Below, one piece after another: positions 8,500-17,031 of a stretch of 64,000 nt of DNA. Position numbers and translations under genes: made by a program. The number at the start of each line of letters is the position of its first letter. The stretch's first letter is position 1. Origin of the DNA: G963708235 sp963708235 (GTDB lineage Bacteria > Actinomycetota > Acidimicrobiia > Spongiisociales > UBA5794); assembly GCA_963708235.1 (NCBI GenBank), contig OY970200.1, positions 1,240,001 to 1,304,000 of the forward strand, written 5' to 3'. The notes under the pieces were generated by a model. That model searched no databases, was not told the origin of the DNA, and saw only the letters and a program-made list of their open reading frames with translations.

Positions 8500-10735
8500 G
8501 TGGTAGACGACGACCGGGGTCGTGCCGGCGACGGCGACCTGGGCGAGGAACTCGATGTGTTCACCGGTGACCCGGTGGACGCCCTGTTCGATGTGGATTC
8601 GTCCGGTGACGATCGGGATGACCTCGAGCTCACCGATGCGGATCTGACCGACTCGGGTCGCATCGAGCTTCTCCGATGCCGGGTACGGGGAGCCGGGTGA
8701 GTTCTCGGTCGATGCCCGTCAGGGTGAGGTGCTCCCACCGGAGCTGCTCCCACCCGAGCCGGCTCAATCCGAGCCGCCTCCATCCGAGCCGCCTGCCAGC
8801 GAGCGGGACCTCCCGGTCACCGGGACACCCGCCGGCGGGAGCCCGACGCCCGCCACGCAGATCCCCGATGAGCCCGAGGACTTTCTCGAGGCGTTTCCCG
8901 ACGAGGAGATCACCCTCGACCGGCTCCAGAGCTTCTCCGATGTGCCCGTCGACGAGAACCCGTACGCCGCCCTCTCCCAACTCGGTGATGCCGCCGACGA
9001 TGATGACGATCCGGACGGCGCCTTCGACGACACCGGTGCCGATTCCCCGGATTCCGTTCCCGACGATTCCGCCCCGGCGGAGTCTCCGCCGTCATCGTCG
9101 TCGGACGACGACCGGTACGCCTGGCTCTACGACGAGCGGGTGGCTCCGCCGCCGGCGCTTGTCGACCGGTACGCACCGCTCCAGCCCGATCCCGGCGACG
9201 ACACCCCCGCCGTCGAGCCATCCGTGCCGGCCACCCCGCCCACCGACCCCGTCGCCGAGCCTGTCGACTCCGCTGCGCACGAGCCGCAGCCGCAGCCGGA
9301 GTCACCGGCGTCGGAGTGGGCGGACGAGGTGTCACCCACCGACGAGACCAGGATCTTCGAACCGGTTGCCGGGCAACCGTTCGACGACCCCGTCGCCGAG
9401 CCGCACGTTCCCGCATCAGGGGACGCCGATGATCATCTCGACAGTCCTGCGGAGGGCTCTGCCGACGGCCCCGCGGCAGGCTCTGCCGATGGACCGCCGG
9501 AGGTATTCGACGGCGACCCCTCCGAGGTGTTCGGTGACGGTCTCGACGAGGACTGGGGTCCGCCGGTCGGTGCCGACGATCTCGGGCCGGACCCGGCCCT
9601 GGAGATCCCGGTTGCGTCAGGCGTCGAACTCGATCCCGACGCCTACGACGCCGAGATCGGCGAGCCGGATGTCTCCTCCATCCACGAGGATGCGGAACCG
9701 ATTCCGCCTGCGACCGACTGGGAGGACTTCACCGGCGAGCACTACGTCACCTCGTCCACCCAGGAGTACCTCGGGTTGGCCGAGGAGCTGTCGCGGATGG
9801 ACGAACTGACCGCCACCGAGGAACCGGGCGAACAGATTCCGGTGGCCGCCGGTATCCCCGGGATCGAGACCAGCCTGGTCGGGCTCGACGACGTGGTCGG
9901 TGACGCCAAGGTCGATTCCATCTATCCGACGGACACCCGACCCGACCTCGGGATGCGCCTGCTGACCGGGTTCGGGCTTCTCGGGCTGTTCGTGATCTCG
10001 TTGATGTGGTCCACGGCGGTGGCGGTGTTGGCGGCGGTGCTGCTGGTGCTCGCCGCCGGTGAGTTCTACGCCGTGCTGATCTCGAACAAGCGGCGCCCGG
10101 TCGCCGCCTTCGGTCTCGCCGGTGTCGCCGGGTGTCTCATCGGCACCTGGATATGGGGTCTGGTGGCGGTTCCGGTGGCACTGGTGGTGACCCTGGTCGC
10201 CGTGGCGCTCGCCTTTGCCTTGGGCGCCCCACGACCGTCGCCGTTGCCCGACGTGGCGCTCACCGTGATGGTGGTGGCCTGGATCGGCGGGCTCGGCGCA
10301 TTTGCCTTCCCCATAATCGAGACCGTCGAGTACCGGATGCTGATCGGTGGTGTGGTGCTGATCGTGGCCGCACTCGACATCGGGCAGTATTTCGCCGGAC
10401 GGCGTTTCGGGAAGCGACCGTTGGCCCCGGTGGTGTCACCGAAGAAGACGGTGGAAGGCCTGATCGGCGGTGCGGTGGCCGCCGTGATCGTGGCCGTCGT
10501 GCTCAGCTTCGTCGAACCTTTCAACCTGACCAGCGCCCTGGCGCTGGCGGCGAGCGCCATCGTGCTCGGCCCGCTGGGTGACCTGTCGGTGTCGCTGGTG
10601 AAGCGGATCCTGGGCGTCAAGGACATGGGCACCGTGCTTCCCGGTCACGGCGGGATCCTCGATCGAATCGATGCGCTCCTGTTCGTCCTCCCGGCGGCGT
10701 GGGTGGTCTTCAGTGCCACGGGGTTGCTGATCTGA
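8500..10735 (+). CDS. cdsA: Phosphatidate cytidylyltransferase with a ~480-residue acidic N-terminal extension, frame broken near 8670
   Basis: The C-terminal ~265 residues are a multi-pass CdsA, making CDP-diacylglycerol from phosphatidate and CTP. The signature SLVKRILGVKDMGT followed by PGHGGILDRID is intact and six or more hydrophobic helices are visible. Everything before about base 9,940 is acidic, Pro/Ala-rich and probably disordered. The frame opened by GTG 8500 (18 bases after frr) encodes acidic sequence ending DLTDSGRIEL, then meets a stop at 8698. The downstream frame is open only from 8648 and has no good start before GTG 8729. A +1 shift at GAG-CTT-C (8665-8671) joins them into one 744-residue protein through IEL-SDAGYGEPGEF. 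Alternatively translation starts at 8729 and 8500-8700 is separate. Confidence 0.8.
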
Positions 10736-11868
10736 ACCCCCTCGTCGTGCTCGGTGCGACCGGCTCGATCGGCGCACAGGCCCTGGATGTGGCGGCACGG
10801 CTCGGGCTCCCCGTCGTCGGACTCGCCGCCGGGCGCTGGACCGAGGCATTCGCCGAGATCGCCGGACGCCATCCCGATGCCACCCTCGCTATCGCCGACG
10901 ACACCACGACGATCTCACCCGGCGCCCATCTGGGGCGCCTCGGTCGGGGACCCGCCGCCGTGGCCGCGCTGGCGGCGATCCCTCGCAGCACGGTGATCAA
11001 CGGCATCGTCGGGGCCGCCGGACTCGCCCCCTCACTGGCGGCGCTCCACGCCGGGAACCGTCTCGGGCTTGCCAACAAGGAGACGATGGTCGCCGGTGGG
11101 GATCTGGTCACCGCCGCCGCCACCACCGGTGGCGGCACACTGATCCCGATCGACTCCGAACACTCCGCCCTGTGGCAATGTCTGGTGGGTGAGGCGTCAC
11201 AGGGGGTGGCCCGACTGGTGCTCACCGCCTCGGGTGGACCGTTCCGGGGTCGGACCACGACCGAGCTGGAGGGGGTCACCCCGGATCAGGCGCTCGCCCA
11301 CCCGACATGGGACATGGGACGCCGGATCTCGATCGACTCGGCGACCCTGATGAACAAGGCCCTGGAGGTCATCGAGGCCCATCACCTGTTCGGAATCTCC
11401 TACGACCAGATCGAGGTGGTGGTGCATCCCCAGAGCGTGGTGCACTCGATGGTGGAGTTCGTCGACGGCAGCATCAAGGCGCAGCTCGGGGACCCCGACA
11501 TGCGGGGCCCTATCCAGTACGCCATCACCGCACCCGATCGGATCGAAGGACACGGCCCGGCCCCCGGACTTGCCGGGTACACCCTCACCTTCGAGGAACC
11601 GGATCGAGAGACATTCCCCTGTCTCGATCTCGGCTATCACGCCGGGCGGCGCGGCGGCATCGTGCCCGCCGTGCTCAACGCCGCCGACGAGGTGGCGGTG
11701 GCGGCCTTCCTCGACGGCCGGATCCGGTTCCTCGCCATCGCCGAGATCGTGACCGCCGTGGTCGGGGGCACCCCGGATCTGGTTGCGGGCACCGTGGACG
11801 ATGTGCTCGACGCCGATCGCGATGCCAGGGAGCGCACCGAGGCCCTGGTCGCCGCCGCCGGATCCTGA
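10732..11868 (+). CDS. dxr: 1-deoxy-D-xylulose 5-phosphate reductoisomerase
   Basis: 378 residues from a proposed CTG start in the CTGA overlap with cdsA; a GTG at 10699 (389 residues) or at 10747 are alternatives. Dxr converts DXP to MEP, the committed step of the non-mevalonate isoprenoid pathway, and is the fosmidomycin target. The NADPH-binding motif LGATGSIGAQAL is at the very N-terminus. Also present are GLANKETMVAGG, the metal/substrate motif IPIDSEHSALWQ, LTASGGPFRG, TWDMGRRISIDSATLMNK and VVHPQSVVHSMVEF. The MEP-pathway gene ispG lies two genes downstream, with rseP between them, as in many actinobacteria. Confidence 0.94.
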   Translation: MNPLVVLGATGSIGAQALDVAARLGLPVVGLAAGRWTEAFAEIAGRHPDATLAIADDTTTISPGAHLGRLGRGPAAVAALAAIPRSTVINGIVGAAGLAPSLAALHAGNRLGLANKETMVAGGDLVTAAATTGGGTLIPIDSEHSALWQCLVGEASQGVARLVLTASGGPFRGRTTTELEGVTPDQALAHPTWDMGRRISIDSATLMNKALEVIEAHHLFGISYDQIEVVVHPQSVVHSMVEFVDGSIKAQLGDPDMRGPIQYAITAPDRIEGHGPAPGLAGYTLTFEEPDRETFPCLDLGYHAGRRGGIVPAVLNAADEVAVAAFLDGRIRFLAIAEIVTAVVGGTPDLVAGTVDDVLDADRDARERTEALVAAAGS

Positions 11869-12003
11869 CCGACGCCCCGAACCGGGGAAACCAGACGGGG
11901 AATGCGCCAGGGAACGTCCGCTCCGCCGTCATGAGGTCCACCGGCGGCCAGATATCGCCGCCGACGGAGTAGCGTTCGCCCATCGTCTCCCACACGAGGT
12001 TGC

Positions 12004-13269
12004 ATGGGTCCCGCCATCATGATCGTCGGCATCATGCTGATGATCGTCATCCACGAAGCCGGTCACTTCGTGGCTGCCAAATACTTCGGAATGAAGGCCA
12101 CCGAGGCGTTCTTCGGGTTCGGTCCCCGCTTGTGGTCGACCACCCGGGGCGAGACCGAGTACGGCGTCAAGGCGATTCCGTTGGGCGGCTACGTCCGCAT
12201 CATCGGGATGAACCCGTTCGAGGAGGTCGCCCCCGAGGACGAGGGCCGTACCTACCGCGAACGTCCCTTCTGGCAGAAGTCGATCGTGGTGCTCGCCGGG
12301 ATCTTCAGCCACTTCGTCGTCGCCTTCATCCTCTTCTACGGTCTTGCCGTCGGATACGGAACCCCCGAACCGGAGACCACTGTCCAGTTCGTCAGCGACG
12401 CCCAGGTGGTGCCCTCGACCGGTGAAGATGCCGTACCTTTCGTCCGGCAGCCCGACGACCGCATCGTCAGCGTCGACGGTGTCGCCTTCGTCGACATCGA
12501 CCCGCTGTCACGCAACGACGGTCGCCGCATCGATGTGGTGCTGGATCGAGCAGGTACCGAGGTGGTGGTCGCCACCACCGACACCGTGGTGCCGACACCC
12601 GCATGGCTCGACGGCCTCGAGCCCGGTGACCGGCTACTGGCGCTCGACGGCGCCTCCGTCGCCACCTGGGACGAGTTCGTGGCGTTGACCCGGGACCGGC
12701 CCGGTGACACCGTGGTGATCAGCGTCGATCGGGAGGGGACTGCGGTGGACATCACCACCGTGCTCGCCTCGCGTCCGCTCGAGGGGGCCGATGTCGGGTA
12801 CCTCGGGATCGCCCCCGATCTCGTCGTCCGCCGCTCGGGTCCCATCGAGGGCGTGGTGGTGGCCGGCGGAGACCTCGCCGAGGCCGGCAAGGCCAGCGTG
12901 GCCGGTCTTGGTGGGCTCGTCACCAACTTCGGCACCATCCTGGGCGCAACGATCAACCCCGACTCGGAGGTGCTCAACGAGGTCCGCCCGGTCTCGCCGA
13001 TCGGGTTGACCCGTGTCGCCAGCACGGCGCAGATCGCCATTGCCCTGCTGGCCTGGGTGAATGTGTTCGTCGGTGTGCTCAACGTCGTTCCGCTGTACCC
13101 GCTCGACGGCGGTCACTTTGCGGTGGCGGCGTACGAGAAGCTGCGGGGTCGTCCCGCCGATATCCGGAAGATGGTCCCGGTCGCCGCCGCCGTCTTCGCC
13201 TTCATCGTGCTGCTCGGGATCCTGGGGATCTATTTCGACATCGTGAGCCCGCTCGTCGTTCCCGGGTAG
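12004..13269 (+). CDS. rseP: Site-2 intramembrane metalloprotease RseP family
   Basis: 421 residues. The first transmembrane helix carries the zinc motif HEAGH (IVIHEAGHFVAAKYFG) and the last part has the third ligand in YPLDGGHF. Between the two lie PDZ-like domains (for example LDGLEPGDRLLALDG near residue 210). S2P proteases cleave anti-sigma factors and signal peptides within the membrane; actinobacterial homologues (Rip1 type) act on several anti-sigma factors. ATG 12004 gives the HEAGH at the usual place, about residue 18. The dxr-rseP-ispG order is a conserved cluster. Its substrate here is unknown. Confidence 0.92.
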   Translation: MGPAIMIVGIMLMIVIHEAGHFVAAKYFGMKATEAFFGFGPRLWSTTRGETEYGVKAIPLGGYVRIIGMNPFEEVAPEDEGRTYRERPFWQKSIVVLAGIFSHFVVAFILFYGLAVGYGTPEPETTVQFVSDAQVVPSTGEDAVPFVRQPDDRIVSVDGVAFVDIDPLSRNDGRRIDVVLDRAGTEVVVATTDTVVPTPAWLDGLEPGDRLLALDGASVATWDEFVALTRDRPGDTVVISVDREGTAVDITTVLASRPLEGADVGYLGIAPDLVVRRSGPIEGVVVAGGDLAEAGKASVAGLGGLVTNFGTILGATINPDSEVLNEVRPVSPIGLTRVASTAQIAIALLAWVNVFVGVLNVVPLYPLDGGHFAVAAYEKLRGRPADIRKMVPVAAAVFAFIVLLGILGIYFDIVSPLVVPG

Positions 13270-13316
13270 CGCTGGCCGTCTCCGGGTAGAGCTGATCGTC
13301 CCCGGGCAGACTGGGC
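13257..13316. repeat. Three direct 20-bp repeats at the rseP end
   Basis: Three consecutive 20-bp units (13257-13276, 13277-13296, 13297-13316) share CGTCYCCGGGYAG and diverge elsewhere. The first overlaps the rseP stop codon. They fill most of the gap before ispG. Confidence 0.6.
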
Positions 13317-13340
13317 GCCTGCACCGGGTACCATCACCAT

Positions 13341-14552
13341 ATGGCTATCGCCCGGCGTCCCTCTCGTCAGCTTCATGTAGGTGCGGTGCCGGTCGGGGAT
13401 GGGGCACCGGTGTCGGTGCAGTCGATGACCACCACCAAGACGGCGGACGTCGACGGCACCCTTGCCCAGGTGTACGCCCTCCACGGCGCCGGCGCCGATA
13501 TCGTCCGCATCACCTGCAACGACGTGGCCGCCGCCCAGGGACTGGCTGAGATCGTCCCCCGTTCCCCGGTCCCGATCATCGCCGACATCCACTTCCAGTA
13601 CCGCTTGGCGCTTGCCGCCCTCGAAGCGGGTGTCGCCGGGCTGCGGCTCAATCCGGGGAACATCCGCAAGGAGGACCAGATCAAGACGGTGGCCCGTGCC
13701 GCCGCCGACGCCGGGGTCCCGATCCGGGTCGGGGTCAACGCCGGGTCACTCGACAAAGACCTGCTCGATGAATACGGCGGACCGGTCCCGGAAGCGCTGG
13801 TGGCCTCGGCGCTCAAGGAGATCCACTATCTCGAGGATGTCGAGTTCCACGACATCAAGATCTCGGTCAAACACAGCCATGTCCCCACCATGGTCGAGTC
13901 CTACCGGCTGCTGGCCGGCAAGGTGCCCTACCCGCTCCATCTCGGGGTCACCGAGGCGGGACCGCCGCCGGGCGGGTTGATCAAGTCGGTCGCCGGGATC
14001 TCCACCCTGCTGCTGGAGGGGATCGGCGACACCATCCGCTTCTCCCTGACCGCCGACCCGGTCGAGGAGGCGCAGGCGGGACGCCGCCTGCTCGAGTACC
14101 TCGGGCTGCGGGAGCGCAAGAGCCTGGACCTCATCGCCTGCCCGTCGTGTGGCCGGGCCGAGGTCGATGTGATCGAGGTCGCCCGAAGCGCCCAGGAGGC
14201 ACTGGAAGCCGAGAAGCTGCCGATCCAGGTGGCGGTGATGGGGTGTGTGGTCAACGGTCCCGGCGAGGCGCGCGAGGCGGACATCGGGATCGCCGCCGGA
14301 CGCGGCAAGGGTCACCTGTTCATCAAGGGCCAGGTGGTGCGGGTGGTTCCCGAGTCCGAGATGGTGGCGGCGCTGCTCGACGAGGCACGCAAGCTTGCCG
14401 TCGAGGGGGTCGAAGCCCGGCTGGCCGCCGCCGATACCGACGCCGCCCGCCAGGCATCCGAGACCGCCCTCGAACTGCGTGGCCTCCAGGGTGACGCCAA
14501 CGAGGCCGCGGTGCGACGCACCGCCGTCGCCGAGGTCGCCACCGGGGAGTGA
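13341..14552 (+). CDS. ispG: 4-hydroxy-3-methylbut-2-enyl diphosphate synthase (flavodoxin type)
   Basis: 403 residues. IspG (GcpE) reduces methylerythritol cyclodiphosphate to HMBPP with a [4Fe-4S] cluster. The TIM-barrel part begins with VQSMTTTKTADV and includes RITCNDVAAAQ, PIIADIHFQYRLAL and LRLNPGNI. The cluster ligands are in CPSCGR near residue 270 and GCVVNGPGE near residue 300, with the glutamate in place. About 40 residues of Ala/Glu-rich tail follow the family's usual end (AARQASETALELRG). ATG 13341 is the only start giving the expected N-terminus. The gene's stop lies in a GTGA, but the proS start is more likely 60 bases further on. Confidence 0.95.
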   Translation: MAIARRPSRQLHVGAVPVGDGAPVSVQSMTTTKTADVDGTLAQVYALHGAGADIVRITCNDVAAAQGLAEIVPRSPVPIIADIHFQYRLALAALEAGVAGLRLNPGNIRKEDQIKTVARAAADAGVPIRVGVNAGSLDKDLLDEYGGPVPEALVASALKEIHYLEDVEFHDIKISVKHSHVPTMVESYRLLAGKVPYPLHLGVTEAGPPPGGLIKSVAGISTLLLEGIGDTIRFSLTADPVEEAQAGRRLLEYLGLRERKSLDLIACPSCGRAEVDVIEVARSAQEALEAEKLPIQVAVMGCVVNGPGEAREADIGIAAGRGKGHLFIKGQVVRVVPESEMVAALLDEARKLAVEGVEARLAAADTDAARQASETALELRGLQGDANEAAVRRTAVAEVATGE

Positions 14553-14608
14553 CGTCCCTCCCAGATGCTCTATCCTCGGCGCATCCCGTGGAACCTGGAG
14601 GTCCCCGC

Positions 14609-16339
14609 GTGCGCTGGTCGCAAGCCTTTATACCGACGTTTCGAGACGACCCGGCCGATGCCGAGGCGCCGAGCCATCGGTTGCTGGTGCGTGCCGGCTA
14701 TATCCGGCAGCTCATCGCCGGTGCCTACACCCTGCTGCCGCTTGCCCACCGGGTACGGGCCAAGATCCGTCGCATCATCGAGGAAGAGCTCGACGCCATC
14801 GGCGGCCAGCAGGTGATGATGCCGGCGATCCACCCTGCCGAGTTGTGGCAGCGCAGCGGTCGCTACGAGATCATGGGGGAGGAACTGTTCCACCTCACCG
14901 ACCGTCGCGGGTCCGAGCTGGTGCTGGGGATGACCCATGAGGAGAACGTCACCTCGATCGCCGCCGCCGAGCTGACCTCCTATCGCCAGCTTCCCCAGAT
15001 CTGGTACCAGATCCAGACCAAGTTCCGTGACGAGCCCCGCCCCAAGTCGGGACTGCTGCGGACCCGCGAGTTCACCATGAAGGATGCCTACAGCTTCGAC
15101 GTCGACACCGCCGGTCTCGACCACTCGTTCGATCTGCATGCGTCGGCCTATCGGGCCATCTTCCGGCGTTTCGGGGTCGAGGCGGTCGCCGTTACCGCAT
15201 CGTCCGGGGCGATGGGCGGCAAGGACTCGGTCGAGTTCATGGTCAGGGCCCCCGCCGGTGAGGACGAGGTCGTGCACTGCAAGGCCTGCGGATATGCCGC
15301 CAACATCGAGCGCGCCGTCTCCCGGGTGGCCCCGGTCGACGATGTCCCCGCTGCAGCGGCGCCGGAACGGTTCGCCACCCCCGGGGTGCGCACCATCGAC
15401 GCCCTCGCCGCCTTCCCCGGGGGCGCCGCCGGCGACCGCCAGATCAAGACCCTGGTGTATGTGCTCGACGGAGAGCCCACCCTGGTCCTGCTGCGTGGCG
15501 ATCACCCACTCCAGGAGCAGAAGTTGACCGACGGCACCGGCGCCGTCGAGATCCGTCCCGCCGCCGAGGATGAGATCCGGGCGTTGCTCGGCGCCGGGCC
15601 GGGGAGCCTCGGTGCGGTGGGGATCCCTCCGACCGCAGCGGGCGGACCTCGCATCGTGGCCGATGTGGCGCTGCGGGGCCGGACCAATCTCACCACCGGC
15701 GCCAACGATGACGATTTCCACGTGCGCGGGGTCGACATCGAACGCGACATCGCGGTCGATACCTGGCTGGATCTGCGGCAGGTCGCCGACGGCGAACCGT
15801 GCGACGTCTGCGGCGAGCCGCTCGAGGTGTTCCCCGCCATCGAGGTGGGTCACATCTTCAAGCTGGGGACCCGCTACTCCGAGACCTTCGACCTGAGCGT
15901 GCTCGACGCCAACAGCGAGCGCCAGGTGGTGCAGATGGGGTGTTACGGGATCGGGCTGGAACGTAATCTCGCCGCCATCGTCGAGGCGGGTCACGACGAG
16001 AAGGGCATTGTCTGGCCGGTTTCGGTGGCGCCGTACGAGGTGGTGGTGACGGTGGTCAAGATCGACGATCCGGCGACCTTGGAGGCGGGGGAGCGGCTCT
16101 ATGCCGCATTCCGGGATGCCGGAATCGAGGTGCTGATCGATGATCGGGACGAGCGTCCGGGGGTCAAGTTCAACGATGCGGAACTGATCGGGATTCCTTT
16201 CCGGGTCACCGTCGGACCGCGTGGTGTCGCCTCCGGCGAGGCCGAGTTCACGGTGCGCGCCACCGGGGAGACGGTTGCGGTCGGACTCGATGATGTGGTC
16301 GCCCATGCCGCCGATCTGGTGCGTGCCGGACGCCGCTGA
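14609..16339 (+). CDS. proS: Prolyl-tRNA synthetase (bacterial type with editing insertion)
   Basis: 576 residues from GTG 14609, which follows CTGGAGG at good spacing and gives the usual VRWSQAFIPTFRDDPADAE N-terminus. The frame is open back to GTG 14549 (596 residues), which overlaps ispG. Class II motifs: motif 1 around GQQVMMPAIHPAELW, motif 2 in FRDEPRPKSGLLRTREFTMKD, motif 3 in GCYGIGLERNLAAI. Between motifs 2 and 3 sits the YbaK-like editing domain that hydrolyses Ala-tRNAPro, and the C-terminal anticodon-binding domain has VLIDDRDERPGVKFNDAELIG. A separate YbaK protein is encoded at 37159. Confidence 0.94.
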   Translation: MRWSQAFIPTFRDDPADAEAPSHRLLVRAGYIRQLIAGAYTLLPLAHRVRAKIRRIIEEELDAIGGQQVMMPAIHPAELWQRSGRYEIMGEELFHLTDRRGSELVLGMTHEENVTSIAAAELTSYRQLPQIWYQIQTKFRDEPRPKSGLLRTREFTMKDAYSFDVDTAGLDHSFDLHASAYRAIFRRFGVEAVAVTASSGAMGGKDSVEFMVRAPAGEDEVVHCKACGYAANIERAVSRVAPVDDVPAAAAPERFATPGVRTIDALAAFPGGAAGDRQIKTLVYVLDGEPTLVLLRGDHPLQEQKLTDGTGAVEIRPAAEDEIRALLGAGPGSLGAVGIPPTAAGGPRIVADVALRGRTNLTTGANDDDFHVRGVDIERDIAVDTWLDLRQVADGEPCDVCGEPLEVFPAIEVGHIFKLGTRYSETFDLSVLDANSERQVVQMGCYGIGLERNLAAIVEAGHDEKGIVWPVSVAPYEVVVTVVKIDDPATLEAGERLYAAFRDAGIEVLIDDRDERPGVKFNDAELIGIPFRVTVGPRGVASGEAEFTVRATGETVAVGLDDVVAHAADLVRAGRR

Positions 16340-16394
16340 CCGCCGGCCCCTTGTGGAGGAGACCGCGCCAGGAACGGTCACAGGTGAGCGCTGG

Positions 16395-16534
16395 TATACT
16401 TCAGGGCAATTGAGATTGAGCGTCTCGAGGTGGGCCTGTGCCCGCCTCGTTTGCTAGTGAGCCCATTTACCCCCCGCCCATGTCACTCACGGGCGGCAGT
16501 AGGAACACGGACCGGCCGATAGGGAGGATTGACG
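16395..16534 (+). promoter_or_regulatory. Probable promoter and leader of the rimP-nusA unit
   Basis: TATACT at 16395-16400 is a good -10 element; no convincing -35 box lies at the usual distance. About 130 bases of untranslated leader would follow. It contains a 10-bp hairpin with one G-T pair (16426-16435 with 16440-16449) and ends with the ribosome-binding site AGGGAGG at 16521. Leaders at this place in other bacteria mediate NusA or cold-shock autoregulation, which I only infer here. Confidence 0.45.
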
Positions 16535-17020
16535 GTGAGCGACACGGCGGGACACCTGTGGAAGGTGATCGAGCCGTACGTCGTCGCCGAAGGCGTCGAA
16601 CTCGACGACATCGAGATCGTTGGCGGTGAGGGCGCCGCCATCGTGCGGGTGACCGTCGACGCCGACGATCCGGTCGATGTCGACCGGATCGCCCGGCTCT
16701 CCCGAGGGGTGTCACGCCTGCTCGACGAGTCCGATCCGTTTCGTGGGTCGTACACCCTGGAGGTGTCGTCCCCGGGTTTGGAACGGAAGCTGCGGCGTCC
16801 CCGCCACTTCCAGAAGGCGATCGGCAGGCGGGTGAAGGCCAAGTCCCGCAAACCGGTCGGTGATGCGCACACCCACGAGGGTGTGCTGACATCGGCAGAC
16901 GATGGTGCGTTTGTCCTCGACACCGAGGAGGGCATGCGCACGATCGCCTACGAAGATGTGACCTCGGCCCGCACCGTGTTTGTGTGGGAGAAGAAGACGA
17001 AGCCGGGCAGCCGGCCCTAG
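16535..17020 (+). CDS. rimP: Ribosome maturation factor RimP
   Basis: 161 residues. RimP assists 30S subunit assembly. The start at GTG 16535 sits 7 bases after AGGGAGG; TTG 16529 is too close to that site. The N-terminal domain ends with the family signature YTLEVSSPGLERKLRRPRHF near residue 85, followed by the C-terminal SH3-like barrel with GVLTSADDGAFVL. It lies 11 bases ahead of nusA, the conserved rimP-nusA pairing. Confidence 0.93.
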   Translation: MSDTAGHLWKVIEPYVVAEGVELDDIEIVGGEGAAIVRVTVDADDPVDVDRIARLSRGVSRLLDESDPFRGSYTLEVSSPGLERKLRRPRHFQKAIGRRVKAKSRKPVGDAHTHEGVLTSADDGAFVLDTEEGMRTIAYEDVTSARTVFVWEKKTKPGSRP

Positions 17021-17031
17021 AGAGGAACGAG

